Below, piece by piece: positions 17,259 through 26,630 of a stretch of DNA of 64,000 bases. The stretch is taken from positions 1,299,501 to 1,363,500 of the forward strand of contig NZ_CP155559.1 in the NCBI RefSeq assembly GCF_022095615.2, in the 5' to 3' direction. The DNA comes from Bacillus thuringiensis (GTDB lineage Bacteria > Bacillota > Bacilli > Bacillales > Bacillaceae_G). The notes below the pieces were generated by a model. That model was not told where the DNA came from. It searched no databases and saw nothing but the letters and a program-made list of their open reading frames with translations. The position numbers were made by a program, and so were the translations under genes. Each line of letters begins with the position of its first letter. Position 1 is the first letter of the stretch.

Positions 17259-18372
17259 ACTGAATAATGAAATCACGCAAATGCAGGACGGTTTTTATCA
17301 GCTTCATAAAGATAAAGAGGCATTGGAAGTCTTTATGGAAGAAGCTAGAGAGAATACCGTTCCTTTTAATAGCGTGGCAGAGCGAATGGAGTATATGAAA
17401 GAACATGATTACTATTACAATGTTCTGGACGAGTATAGCTTGGAGGAAGTAGAAGAAGTATATAACATCGCTTATGGTGAAAACTTCGAGTTCCAATCTT
17501 ATATGGCAGCATCTAAGTTCTACAAAGATTATGCGTTAAAAACAAATGATCAAAAACAATACTTAGAAAGCTATGAAGATCGTGTAGCAATTGTGTCATT
17601 ATACTTAGGACGCGGTGATGTTGCGAAGGCAAAACAGTTCGCGAGCATGATTGTAAAACAAAACTACCAACCAGCGACACCAACCTTTTTAAATGCGGGA
17701 AGAAGCAGAAGAGGAGAAATGGTGTCTTGTTTCTTGTTAGAGATGGACGATAGCTTAAATTCAATCGGCTTTAACATTAATACTGCAATGCAATTATCAA
17801 AAATCGGCGGGGGAGTAGCTTTAAACTTATCTAAGCTACGCGCACGCGGTGAGCAAATTAAAGGTATCGACAACGCTGCAAGTGGTGTAGTACCTGTTAT
17901 GAAATTACTTGAAGATTCGTTTTCATATGCGAATCAGCTTGGGCAACGAAAAGGTGCCGGCGCAGTATACTTAAACATTTTCCATTGGGATATTATTGAA
18001 TTCCTTGATACAAAAAAAATAAATGCCGATGAGAAGAGCCGTATTCAGTCTCTATCGATCGGAATTATCGTTCCAAGTAAGTTCTTCGAGCTTGCTGAGA
18101 AAAACGAACCTTTCCATGTTTTCGCGCCTTATACAGTGTATAAAGAATACGGAAAGCATTTAGATGATATTGATATCGATGAAATGTACGATGAATTAAT
18201 GAGCAATCCGAAAGTGAAGAAGAAGCCGCTAGATATTAGTGCACGTGATATGCTTATTAAAATTGCTATGATTCAGCTTGAGTCTGGTTACCCGTACTTA
18301 ATGTTCAAATCAAATGCAAATAACCAACATCCACTGAAGGATATTGGAACTGTGAAGATGTCGAACTTGTGT
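17245..18372 (+). CDS. nrdE: Ribonucleoside-diphosphate reductase alpha subunit NrdE, exon 1
   Basis: First 376 codons of class Ib NrdE, from a TTG at 17245. Visible: N-terminal fold, TPTFLNAGRSRRGEMVSCFLLE (first redox Cys), QLSKIGGGVALNLSKLRA, and the active-site motif ending MSNLC. That last Cys is the thiyl-radical residue (equivalent to E. coli NrdA Cys439, motif NxCxE). Translation continues into a TAA three bases later, but the next 376 nt are a group I intron; after splicing, NLC is joined to TEIFQLQE. Joined gene: 17245-18372 plus 18749-19705, 694 residues. Confidence 0.9.
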
Positions 18373-18748
18373 TAAATATGTAGCACCTTCTAGTAGAAAT
18401 GCTAGTCGAAAACTCCGTTAAACGGGGAAAGCCTCAAATTTGAGGTAACCTACCGTGCTAAATCTTATCTTAGAATGAAAATATAAAAGTTCAGAATGTA
18501 TCTTATTATTTTGTATAGCAGAGTTATTGAACAACATAAAGTAATAAGAGACTTTCTGAAAAATCAAGATAAGTAAAAGCCTAACGACTATCCCTTATGG
18601 GAGTAGAGCGCAAGCGATTGGCGTTCGAAAAGCGGAGCACCTAATCAGGTAATGCTGTAGGTGATGATATAGTCTGTCCTGTATGGTGACATACAGCAGT
18701 TGCATGAGCAACGGACTGAGGAGTAGCGAACTCGGTTGAACATTAGAG
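18373..18748 (+). ncRNA. Group I intron in nrdE (ORF-less, 376 nt)
   Basis: The core is visible: ACGACTATCCC at about 18584 (R/P7 5' strand) and GATATAGTC at about 18667-18675 (S/P7 3' strand). P1 fixes the 5' splice site: exon GTGT (18369-18372) pairs with GCAC (18383-18386), with the expected U-G at the junction; TGT (18379-18381) can pair with exon-2 ACA as P10. The intron ends in G (18748). Joining exons here keeps the frame and restores the conserved NLCTE. No homing endonuclease ORF is present; B. anthracis carries a nrdE intron with a homing endonuclease. Confidence 0.9.
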
Positions 18749-19705
18749 ACAGAAATCTTCCAGCTTCAAGAAACTTCTGAAATAAATGATTACGGTACAG
18801 ATGACATTATCCGTCGTGATATTAACTGTAACTTAGGATCGTTAAATATCGTAAATGTAATGGAAAATAAAGAAATTCGTGAAGCAGTTCATGCGGGAAT
18901 GGAAGCTTTAACAGCTGTTTCTGATATGACAATCATTCCGAATGCACCGACTGTGAAAAAAGCTAATGATGAGCTTCATTCAGTTGGACTTGGCGCAATG
19001 AACTTACATGGATATTTATCAAAAAACAAAATCGCATATGAAAGTGCAGAAGCGAAAGAGTTCGCTCGTACATTCTTTATGATGTTAAATTACTACTCTA
19101 TTGAGAAAAGTATGGAAATCGCTAAAGAAAAAGGCGAAACATTTAAAGACTTCGATAAGTCAGATTATGCGAACGGCACATACTTTGAAAAGTATGAAAC
19201 GACAGATTATAGCCCAGTAACTGAAAAAGTTCAGCAACTATTTGAAGGAATTCGTATTCCGACAAAAGAAGATTGGACAAGTTTAAAAGAGCAAGTACAG
19301 AAGAATGGTTTATACAACTCATATCGTCTCGCAATTGCTCCGACACAATCGATCAGTTACGTTCAAAATGCAACTTCAAGCGTAATGCCGATCGTAAGTC
19401 AAATTGAGTCAAGAACGTATGCGAATGCGACAACATATTATCCAATGCCGTATTTATCAAAAGATACGTTCTGGTACTATAAATCGTCTTACGATATGAA
19501 TCAGTTTAAATTAATTGATTTAATCGCAGAAATTCAAGAACATATTGACCAAGGAATTAGTACAATTCTTTACGTTAACAGTGATATTTCAACACGTGAA
19601 TTAGCACGTTACTACATCTATGCACATAAAAAAGGCTTAAAGAGTCTGTATTATACGAGAACACGTAAATTAAGCGTGGAAGAGTGCGTGGCTTGTACCG
19701 TTTAA
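18749..19705 (+). CDS. nrdE: Ribonucleoside-diphosphate reductase alpha subunit NrdE, exon 2
   Basis: Continues exon 1 in frame: TEIFQLQETSEI..., RRDINCNLGSLN (second redox Cys), SVGLGAMNLHGYLSKN, IAPTQSISYVQNATSSVMP, and a C-terminal tail ECVACTV with the CxxC pair that re-reduces the active site. No ribosome site precedes it and its start lies in mid-protein, so it is not an independent gene; the first ATG in the exon (18860) is only an internal methionine. Confidence 0.9.
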   Translation, partial: TEIFQLQETSEINDYGTDDIIRRDINCNLGSLNIVNVMENKEIREAVHAGMEALTAVSDMTIIPNAPTVKKANDELHSVGLGAMNLHGYLSKNKIAYESAEAKEFARTFFMMLNYYSIEKSMEIAKEKGETFKDFDKSDYANGTYFEKYETTDYSPVTEKVQQLFEGIRIPTKEDWTSLKEQVQKNGLYNSYRLAIAPTQSISYVQNATSSVMPIVSQIESRTYANATTYYPMPYLSKDTFWYYKSSYDMNQFKLIDLIAEIQEHIDQGISTILYVNSDISTRELARYYIYAHKKGLKSLYYTRTRKLSVEECVACTV

Positions 19706-19722
19706 TATAAAAAGTGAGACAA

Positions 19723-19753
19723 CATGAGCAGGGTTTTCTGAACCCTGCTCATG
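19723..19753 (+). other. Intercistronic hairpin between nrdE and nrdF
   Basis: CATGAGCAGGGTT / AACCCTGCTCATG, perfect 13-bp arms, loop TTCTG, no T-run. More likely an RNA stability or processing element than a full terminator. Confidence 0.7.
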
Positions 19754-19798
19754 CTTAGTTATCAATTTTTCATGTTTATTTAGAGAAGGGGCGATTGA

Positions 19799-20767
19799 AT
19801 GCGTGCGGTAAACTGGAATAAAAAAGAAGATGATTTTAGTTTAATGTTTTGGAAGCAAAACATCGCTCAGTTTTGGACAGAAGAAGAAATCGCGGTATCT
19901 TCTGACAAAAATACTTGGGCACAATTATCAAAAGAAGAGCAGGTTGCTTATAAGCGTGTATTAGGTGGGTTAACACTTTTAGATACGAAACAAGGTGGCG
20001 AAGGGATGCCACTTGTACTTGTTCATCTTGAAAATTTACAAGCGAAAAGTGTATTAGCTTTCATGGGAGCTATGGAAGAAGTACATGCGAAGAGTTACAG
20101 TCATATTTTCACAACGTTAGCTACTGAAGAAGAAATTGATGATATTTTTGAATGGGTAGACAATCATCCATTACTTGAGAAAAAAGCTGGTATTGTTACT
20201 AGTTACTATCGTCGTTTATTAAAGCCTGAAGTAACGAAAAAAGAGTTATACATGGCAATGGTAGCAAGTGTATTCTTAGAAAGTTACTTATTCTATAGTG
20301 GATTCTTCTACCCACTTTACTTAGCAGGTCAAGGTAAATTGACGGCAAGTGGTGAGATTATTAACCTAATAATTCGTGATGAGTCAATTCACGGCGTATT
20401 CGTCGGTATTTTAGCACAACAACTCTTCGCAGAACTTTCTGCAGAGGATCAACAAGAAGTGCAAAAAGAAACACAAGAGTTATTAATGGAACTATATGAA
20501 ATTGAAATGGCATACACAGAAGAAATTTACACTTCTATCGGTCTTGTAGAGGATGTAAATCGTTTCGTTCGTTACAATGCGAATAAAGGGCTTATGAACT
20601 TAGGACTTGAGCCGAAGTTTGAAGAAGAAGAAATTAACCCGATCGTTTTAAATGGTTTACGTACAGATACGAAAAACCATGATTTCTTCTCGGTAAAAGG
20701 AAATGGTTACGTAAAAGCAACGAACGTTGAAAAGTTAGCTGACGATGATTTCGTGTTTAATTTTTAA
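19799..20767 (+). CDS. nrdF: Ribonucleoside-diphosphate reductase beta subunit NrdF
   Basis: 322 residues. Metal ligands and radical Tyr are visible: Asp in LTLLDTKQGG, AMEEVHAKSYSHIF (Glu, His and the radical Tyr four residues after the His), Glu in ESYLFYSGF, and RDESIHGVF. Class Ib enzyme with a dimetal-tyrosyl radical, partner of NrdE and NrdI. RBS AGAAGGGG. Ends the nrdIEF operon. Confidence 0.95.
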   Translation: MRAVNWNKKEDDFSLMFWKQNIAQFWTEEEIAVSSDKNTWAQLSKEEQVAYKRVLGGLTLLDTKQGGEGMPLVLVHLENLQAKSVLAFMGAMEEVHAKSYSHIFTTLATEEEIDDIFEWVDNHPLLEKKAGIVTSYYRRLLKPEVTKKELYMAMVASVFLESYLFYSGFFYPLYLAGQGKLTASGEIINLIIRDESIHGVFVGILAQQLFAELSAEDQQEVQKETQELLMELYEIEMAYTEEIYTSIGLVEDVNRFVRYNANKGLMNLGLEPKFEEEEINPIVLNGLRTDTKNHDFFSVKGNGYVKATNVEKLADDDFVFNF

Positions 20768-20779
20768 TATATTCTTATA

Positions 20780-20904
20780 AAGAAAAGCTGTCTTATCAAT
20801 GAATAAGACAGCTTTTCTTTATGATTTTGTTTACATAACACTATTATTTTCATATAACGACTTTTGTTTAAAAGTTCTATTCAGTTAATGGATAGAACTT
20901 TTTT
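20780..20904 (+). terminator. Two terminators after nrdF
   Basis: First hairpin 20780-20820: AAAGAAAAGCTGTCTTA / TAAGACAGCTTTTCTTT. Second 20870-20904: AAAAGTTCTAT / ATAGAACTTTT followed by T's. Confidence 0.85.
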
Positions 20905-20929
20905 GTAATTAAATGGGTATTTACAAACT

Positions 20930-20971
20930 TTTTGTATCAGTGTATTATTTAACTAGTACACCGATACAAAA
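20930..20971 (+). promoter_or_regulatory. Operator of the GntR/YtrA-type regulator
   Basis: Inverted repeat TTTTGTATCAGTGTA / TACACCGATACAAAA (one mismatch) separated by 12 nt, just before the regulator's RBS. GTGTA-n-TACAC half-sites are typical of YtrA-subfamily GntR proteins. Confidence 0.75.
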
Positions 20972-20982
20972 GGAGGGAAGAA

Positions 20983-21363
20983 ATGAAAATAGAGTTTTCT
21001 CCAAATACACCAATTTACATTCAGGTAATGGAATACATAAAAAAAGAAATCGTAACAGGACATTTATTGCCTGGTGATAAAATTCCCTCCGTACGTGAAT
21101 TAGCGAGTGAATTACAAGTGAATCCGAATACGATTCAGCGTACATTTCAAGAGCTAGAACGGGATGGAGTTGTTGTAACACGTAGAGGAATGGGACGATA
21201 TGTAACGAATGAAGGGGAGAAAATTATGGAGCTGCGAAAAGAGATGGCGAAAGAATTACTTCATTCTTTTATAGATGGAATGGACAATTTAGGTTTTTCA
21301 GAAGAAGAAATTCTTACAATCCTTCGTTCTTCATTACATGAGAAGAGGGAGGAGAGCGAATGA
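20983..21363 (+). CDS. GntR family regulator, YtrA subfamily
   Basis: 126 residues: winged helix PIYIQVMEYIKKEIVTGHLLPGDKIPSVRELASELQVNPNTIQRTFQELE spans residues ~10-60, with only a short helical C-terminal part instead of a ligand domain, which defines the YtrA type. First gene of a five-gene unit with two ATPase/permease pairs, which it presumably represses through the palindrome overlapping its promoter. The ATG of the next gene overlaps its stop. Confidence 0.9.
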   Translation: MKIEFSPNTPIYIQVMEYIKKEIVTGHLLPGDKIPSVRELASELQVNPNTIQRTFQELERDGVVVTRRGMGRYVTNEGEKIMELRKEMAKELLHSFIDGMDNLGFSEEEILTILRSSLHEKREESE

Positions 21364-22058
21364 CAGAGCTATTAAAAATAGAAAACTTATGGAAGAGATA
21401 CGGGTTAAAAGCAGTAATCCGTGAATTAAACATAGAGGTTACAGAAGGGAAAATCGTTGGGCTTGTTGGAGATAACGGGAGCGGGAAAACGACGTTATTG
21501 AAAATGATTGCCGGTCTGCAGCATCCTTCCGAAGGGAGTATTACAATCGCTGGTAAACAGGTCGGATTAGAAACGAAAGAAATTGTTTCCTTTATGTCGG
21601 ATAAACCAGTATTTGATGATTGGATGATGGTAAAAGATTCTTTATTTTTCTATCGAGATTTTTATAAAGACTTCGACATTCAAAAAGCGGTAGATACGAT
21701 TGCGGAATTTAAAATACCGTTAGAAGAAAGAATTACAGCTTTATCAAAAGGTATGGTTGAAAAGCTACAAATTATTTTAACCTTTTCAAGGAAAGCGAAG
21801 TTATACGTACTAGATGAACCACTAGGCGGAATTGATCTTGTTTCTAGAGAACACGTATTGAATCTCATTCTACAATTTTATCGAGAAGATTGTACGATAC
21901 TAATCTCGACTCACTTAATAAATGAAGTTGAAAATATTTTTGATGAAGTAATCTTTTTAAAAGATGGGGAAATTGTATTGTATGAAAATGTAGAAGAGTT
22001 ACGTTTTCAGAGAGGAAAAGCTGTTACAGAGGTGTTTAAGGAGGTGTTTAGTAGATGA
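21360..22058 (+). CDS. ABC transporter ATP-binding protein 1
   Basis: 232 residues with Walker A GDNGSGKTT, a divergent signature LSKGMVEKLQI, Walker B LYVLDEPLGGID and H-loop STH. Overlaps its neighbours by 4 nt on each side. Pairs with the permease just downstream; the group resembles BcrA/YtrB-type exporters induced by cell-envelope stress, but the substrate is unknown. Confidence 0.9.
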   Translation: MTELLKIENLWKRYGLKAVIRELNIEVTEGKIVGLVGDNGSGKTTLLKMIAGLQHPSEGSITIAGKQVGLETKEIVSFMSDKPVFDDWMMVKDSLFFYRDFYKDFDIQKAVDTIAEFKIPLEERITALSKGMVEKLQIILTFSRKAKLYVLDEPLGGIDLVSREHVLNLILQFYREDCTILISTHLINEVENIFDEVIFLKDGEIVLYENVEELRFQRGKAVTEVFKEVFSR

Positions 22059-22843
22059 AGCCGAGCTTAATATATATGTACAATATAAATAAAAAGCAAA
22101 TAATTATTTCTTTGTTATCATTTATATTCGTTGTCGCTGTAGCTTTCGTAAGTTTGGGGAATTATATTAAGCAAGAATCAGGAGAAGTAAGACAAACAAT
22201 TATAGTTAGTTTCGTTATTCTAGTATATATAACCTTTTTAGCAATGATAGTTATTCAGTCGGTGTCTGCATTTGGAAAAATGACTGAAAGTACATTATTT
22301 CGGTTAACATCGATATCTGGCAAAAAGATTGTTTTAGCAATATTGTTATACGCTGTAATTTATTTACTTATTTTCGAATTAATAGGTTCTATTTTTTTAT
22401 ATGGTATTTCTATGAAAATAATAAAAGGTACAGAGCTCTATGAAGTATTATTTACTCAAAGTGTATTCAATCCACTAAAGCATCTCTTTAGTACTATGTT
22501 ATATGTATTTAATTTATCTAGCATATTGCTAGTATTACTTTTTTCAGTAGCAAGCGTTAAAGTGTTTTCTTTGAAAAAGAAGAAGTTAAAATATCCAATT
22601 GTATTTTTCTTGTTTTTACTAGTAACAAAATTATTAGGTACTATATATGAAATGCTAGGAGGACTTGCACCTACATCTGCTTTTATTACAAAGTTAGTGT
22701 ATATAGATGAATCATCAGAAGCAAATGTATTTCTCTATCCAGAAAAACTTATGAATTTATATAGTATTGCTTTTTCAATCGGTATATTTGTTTTACTTGT
22801 TCATATAACAGGTCGCATAATCGATAAAAAACTAGAAGTCTAA
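22055..22843 (+). CDS. ABC transporter permease protein 1 (putative)
   Basis: 262 residues with six predicted hydrophobic segments (e.g. IIISLLSFIFVVAVAFVSLG, TIIVSFVILVYITFLAMIVI, FSIGIFVLLVHITGRII). Low sequence conservation, so the call rests on membrane topology and position between the two ATPase genes. Confidence 0.75.
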   Translation: MKPSLIYMYNINKKQIIISLLSFIFVVAVAFVSLGNYIKQESGEVRQTIIVSFVILVYITFLAMIVIQSVSAFGKMTESTLFRLTSISGKKIVLAILLYAVIYLLIFELIGSIFLYGISMKIIKGTELYEVLFTQSVFNPLKHLFSTMLYVFNLSSILLVLLFSVASVKVFSLKKKKLKYPIVFFLFLLVTKLLGTIYEMLGGLAPTSAFITKLVYIDESSEANVFLYPEKLMNLYSIAFSIGIFVLLVHITGRIIDKKLEV

Positions 22844-22857
22844 AGGAGGAATCAGCA

Positions 22858-23760
22858 TTGGGAAACGTAGTAGTAAAATTAGAAAATGTTCGAAAAAAGA
22901 TTGGTGGAACGGAAATTATTCGTGGTTTATCATTTGAAGTTCGTGAAGGGGAAGTGTACGGGTTTCTTGGACCGAACGGTAGCGGTAAGACGACGACGAT
23001 CCGCATGATGACAGGTCTTATTTCAATGACAGAAGGCGATATTACAATTTGTGGTCATAGTATTCGCTCGGAGCGTGAAAAGGCACTAGAGCAAATTGGA
23101 GCGATTGTAGAAAATCCTGAACTATATGATTATATGACAGGAATGCAAAACTTAAAGCATTTTGCGAACATGGCAATTACACCAATTAGTAAAGAGCGCA
23201 TTGCTGAAATTGTAAAACTTGTTGAATTAGAGCATGCGATTCATAAAAAGGTGAAAACATATTCACTTGGTATGAAACAACGTTTAGGAATTGCACAGGC
23301 ATTACTTCATCAGCCGAAAATTTTAATTTTAGATGAACCGACAAATGGATTAGACCCAGCTGGTATTCGCCAAATTCGTGATTATTTACAACGTTTAGCG
23401 AAAGAAGAGAATATTGCTGTAATCGTATCAAGTCACTTATTAAGTGAAATTGAACTCATGTGTGATCGCGTCGTTATTATTAAACAAGGTGAGTTTGTAC
23501 AAGAGTACAACTTACATGAAGAAGCGAAACATGATGAGGCAGTAGGTGTAGCGTTTGAAGTAGATGAAATTCAGAAAGCAAATGAAATCATTAAAGGTAA
23601 GGCGCAAGGAAATATCATTGTAGTATCTATAACGAAAGAAGAAATTCCACAGCTTGTAAAAAGACTTGTAAATAACGATGTGCTTGTATACGGAGTTACT
23701 GTTCAAAATAAAACGTTAGAGGATGAGTTCTTAGCGATTACAGGGGGAGTGAAAGCGTAA
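22858..23760 (+). CDS. ABC transporter ATP-binding protein 2 (BcrA-like)
   Basis: 300 residues from a TTG preceded by AAAGGAGG. Walker A GPNGSGKTT, signature YSLGMKQRLGIAQAL, Walker B LILDEPTNGLDP, H-loop SSH, plus a ~80-residue C-terminal extension typical of bacitracin-type exporters. Substrate unknown. Confidence 0.9.
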   Translation: MGNVVVKLENVRKKIGGTEIIRGLSFEVREGEVYGFLGPNGSGKTTTIRMMTGLISMTEGDITICGHSIRSEREKALEQIGAIVENPELYDYMTGMQNLKHFANMAITPISKERIAEIVKLVELEHAIHKKVKTYSLGMKQRLGIAQALLHQPKILILDEPTNGLDPAGIRQIRDYLQRLAKEENIAVIVSSHLLSEIELMCDRVVIIKQGEFVQEYNLHEEAKHDEAVGVAFEVDEIQKANEIIKGKAQGNIIVVSITKEEIPQLVKRLVNNDVLVYGVTVQNKTLEDEFLAITGGVKA

Positions 23761-24536
23761 TGTTTAAATTAATTCAAAATGAATTTTTAAAGTTACATGC
23801 GAAAAAAGGTATGTACATTTTAATTGGTGTCATTGCAGTATTGGAGATTTTGGGAGTTTTAGCGATGCTGAAATGGGGAGACGGGAGTGAATTTAAAGGA
23901 TCATATTTAGATTTTGCAAGTTCAGAGATTGGTTTAATTACTTTGTTTGCAACAATTTTTGGGATTACGATTGCTTCTCGTATGATTACTGATGAGTTCC
24001 AAAAAGGTACAATTAAGCAGTTATTAATCCGTCCAAGAAAACGAATTACAGTTTTATTCTCTAAATATATTACAGTGTTACTTACTATAGTAGGTATCAT
24101 ATTTGCTAGCACTTTAATTGCAATGATTATTGGCGGAATTGTAATGGATGGTAGTAAAACAGAATTAACGGTAGGAATCGTAATGAAATCTACTTTATAT
24201 CAAGTACTTTCACCGTTCTTCTTTGCGACACTTGCATTTTTCTTAGCGAACGTATTTAGAAAGTCTGTATTACCATTAATTATTACGATGTTCCTCTTCT
24301 TCTTACAAGGACCAATTAATATGGTACTGATGATGTTTGCAAAAGGTGTAGCGAAATTTGTAGTGTTTTTCCATTTGAATTTAAGTGTGTACGATAGTAA
24401 TAAACTAGTAAGTGGTGGAACGGAACCAACATTTACAGAGTTTACATTTACAACTTCATTATTACTTGTAGCTGCATACTTTGTTGTATTACTTGTAGCA
24501 TCAAGTGCATTATTCCAAAAACGTGACGTATTATAA
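23760..24536 (+). CDS. ABC transporter permease protein 2
   Basis: 258 residues, six hydrophobic segments, with the ABC-2 type signature around RMITDEFQKGTIKQLLIRPRKR, where a cytosolic loop contacts the ATPase. Overlaps the preceding ATPase stop by one base. Last gene of the operon, followed by a terminator. Confidence 0.88.
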   Translation: MFKLIQNEFLKLHAKKGMYILIGVIAVLEILGVLAMLKWGDGSEFKGSYLDFASSEIGLITLFATIFGITIASRMITDEFQKGTIKQLLIRPRKRITVLFSKYITVLLTIVGIIFASTLIAMIIGGIVMDGSKTELTVGIVMKSTLYQVLSPFFFATLAFFLANVFRKSVLPLIITMFLFFLQGPINMVLMMFAKGVAKFVVFFHLNLSVYDSNKLVSGGTEPTFTEFTFTTSLLLVAAYFVVLLVASSALFQKRDVL

Positions 24537-24542
24537 TAAAAG

Positions 24543-24573
24543 AAATCCCCGCTTGTAAAAACGGGGATTTTTA
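24543..24573 (+). terminator. Terminator of the ABC operon
   Basis: AAATCCCCG / CGGGGATTT stem with a T-run. Confidence 0.85.
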
Positions 24574-24730
24574 TTACATAGCTTTCTCATAGATTTCAAT
24601 TGAAAGAAAAGAATGATTACTATATATGTTGTTCAAAAATGATTGAGACAAACAGGAAGAATTTCAACTATATTCATATTATAATTTAGTTATCACACCA
24701 TTTATTTTACTATCTTTGGGGGTGTTCTAT

Positions 24731-25744
24731 ATGCACTATGCATTTTCACGTATAAGACTACGTAGTTTTTTTGGATGGATGATTATAGGGTTGTTCCTTA
24801 CGATGATCCCATTAGATCTAGCAAATGTTTCTGAGAATACGATGGAAGTTATTTCACAAATAACTTTATTTTTTGTATTTCCGTTATTTTGGTTATACGT
24901 AAAAACAAATAAAAACAATGTTGTATTTAACAGTTTTTTTGATAAGCCAGGACGTTTACCGTGGGGATTAATTGTATTAGCAACGATAATGGGAATGATT
25001 TTTTCTGTCGGTATATCTCATATTCAATTTTACATATTAGCACATACGTTACCGAATTTCTTAATTACTATGTTAGAAGACGGAAACGTTATTAATACAA
25101 GTAACATATATATGACGATATTTACTTTCATTTCAGCATGTGTATTAGCACCTATTATGGAAGAGGTTATTTTTAGGGGATTCTTTTTACAGCGAATGGC
25201 TTATAAATGGGGAATTAAAAAAGCTATAATCATATCTTCACTTATTTTTGGTTTAGGACATTTTGATGTTATTGGTGCATTTATGTTTGGTGTTGTTATG
25301 TGTCTTTTATACATAAAGACGAAAAATATATGGACGAATATCGCTGTACATGCTCTAAATAATTTAATTGCAACAAGTATGCAATTTGTAGGTGGAGAAG
25401 AGAGCGGTGCAATTTCAATTCCTGAATTACAAGCACAAAGTAATTTATGGATCGGTATTGGTCTTACAGTTGTTGGGTTACTTTGGTTAATTCCTTACGT
25501 TTGGAAACAATGGCGTACAGTAAAAGAAGTGGGTGTGCCACCAGTGCGCTTCATAAATGAGGAAAAAGTAGTGAGTGCATCACAAGAAAATGAAGTGTAT
25601 AGTCAAGTGATCGTAACAGATAGATTGATGGCCGTAGAACTACCAGATGAGGCTGTAAATAAGCTTCGGTTAGAAGAAAATGATTATGTAACAGTATCTG
25701 TAGAAGAAGATAAAATTGTTATAAAGAAAGCGCATGATAGATAA
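24731..25744 (+). CDS. CPBP family intramembrane protease with possible AbrB-like tail
   Basis: 337 residues from ATG 24731 (GGGGGTG 7 nt upstream; the in-frame GTG at 24716 is too close). Multi-TM protein with the CPBP/Abi motifs PIMEEVIFRGFFLQRM (EExxxR), FGLGHFD and VHALNN. Residues ~296-337 (LMAVELPDEAVNKLRLEENDYVTVSVEEDKIVIKKA) look like a swapped-hairpin AbrB/MazE barrel: hydrophobic strand, PxxxxxxLxLxxxDxVxVxxxxxxIxIKK. That domain normally binds DNA or partner proteins. The protease part is secure; the tail is inference. Confidence 0.8.
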   Translation: MHYAFSRIRLRSFFGWMIIGLFLTMIPLDLANVSENTMEVISQITLFFVFPLFWLYVKTNKNNVVFNSFFDKPGRLPWGLIVLATIMGMIFSVGISHIQFYILAHTLPNFLITMLEDGNVINTSNIYMTIFTFISACVLAPIMEEVIFRGFFLQRMAYKWGIKKAIIISSLIFGLGHFDVIGAFMFGVVMCLLYIKTKNIWTNIAVHALNNLIATSMQFVGGEESGAISIPELQAQSNLWIGIGLTVVGLLWLIPYVWKQWRTVKEVGVPPVRFINEEKVVSASQENEVYSQVIVTDRLMAVELPDEAVNKLRLEENDYVTVSVEEDKIVIKKAHDR

Positions 25745-25746
25745 TT

Positions 25747-25776
25747 AAAAAGTAGCTCTTAGGAGCTACTTTTTAA
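25747..25776. terminator. Bidirectional terminator
   Basis: AAAAAGTAGCTC / GAGCTACTTTTT between converging genes. Confidence 0.85.
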
Positions 25777-25955
25777 TTTGTAATAATTTCTACACGAAAA
25801 TTATTACCGTTCTTTACATATTTAATATCTGTAACAGTGCGGACTGTTTTTAAAATTTCCACTTTTTCACCAATTCGAGGGATAGTCGGAACATTGTCCC
25901 AAATGCCAAGCAAGTCATCTAATTGTGCCGTTTTTTCATAAAACCAGATTTTCAA
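25773..25955 (-). CDS. Hypothetical protein (60 aa)
   Basis: TTG start 7 nt after AAAGGGG. Small soluble protein (MKIWFYEKTAQLDDLLGIWDNVPTIPRIGEKVEIL...) with a beta-rich second half. No family recognised. Ends in the shared terminator. Confidence 0.65.
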   Translation of the reverse strand: MKIWFYEKTAQLDDLLGIWDNVPTIPRIGEKVEILKTVRTVTDIKYVKNGNNFRVEIITN

Positions 25956-26054
25956 TGTAAAGCCCCTTTCTCGAACTTTATGTATTTTAATACATAATAT
26001 ATTATTTTTATTCTTATTGTAAGGGGTTTTTTTTATTTTATGAATAAAAATAAA

Positions 26055-26507
26055 TTAATCTTCTGGGAAGATGTGTTCAATATCAGGAGTAAGAGATACT
26101 TCTGATAATACGATATGAGAAACAGTCGTTGCATATGAGGAAACATCATTGATAAAATCTTCAAGTTCAACGAGTGAAGGAACAGAAATTTTTACAATGT
26201 AGCATAAGCTGCCTGTTACTCGGTAACAAAAACTTGCAGATGGATAAGACTGAATAAACTGCTGCATACGTGTTGTATCACCATTTTTTAAAGTGATTTC
26301 TAAAATACAATCTAAAACAAGTCCTGCTTTTTTATAATCGATATCGATTGTATATTTTTGAATAACGCCTTCACTTTCAAGTTTGCGAACACGTTCTGCA
26401 GTAGACGGAGCAGATAAGTTTACTCGTTTCGCCAATTCACGCATGGAAAGGCGACTATCATTATATAATTCATTTAAAATTTTTCGATCGACACGGTCTA
26501 GTTGCAT
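26055..26507 (-). CDS. Lrp/AsnC family transcriptional regulator
   Basis: 150 residues from the ATG at 26507, placed by GGAGGT upstream. N-terminal helix-turn-helix (LDRVDRKILNELYNDSRLSMRELAKRVNLSAPSTAERVRKLESEGVI across residues 3-50) and C-terminal RAM ligand domain (CILEITLKNG...VTGSLCYIVKI). Divergent from the redox gene pair that follows, which it may control. Confidence 0.9.
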   Translation of the reverse strand: MQLDRVDRKILNELYNDSRLSMRELAKRVNLSAPSTAERVRKLESEGVIQKYTIDIDYKKAGLVLDCILEITLKNGDTTRMQQFIQSYPSASFCYRVTGSLCYIVKISVPSLVELEDFINDVSSYATTVSHIVLSEVSLTPDIEHIFPED

Positions 26508-26630
26508 TTGTAAATATACCTCCAGTAAAATAATGATTTTTGTAAAGGAAAAATGTAAATTAAGATTCATATGAAATGTAAAGTGAACTTTATTTATTTT
26601 ACAATAAAACGGAAGGAAATAGGAGGGGAA

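Noticed and set aside
18370..18860. nrdE broken by a stop codon into two fragments (frameshift or pseudogene)
   Set aside because: The gap has a group I intron core and guide pairing, and removing exactly 376 nt restores the frame and the conserved NLCTE motif.
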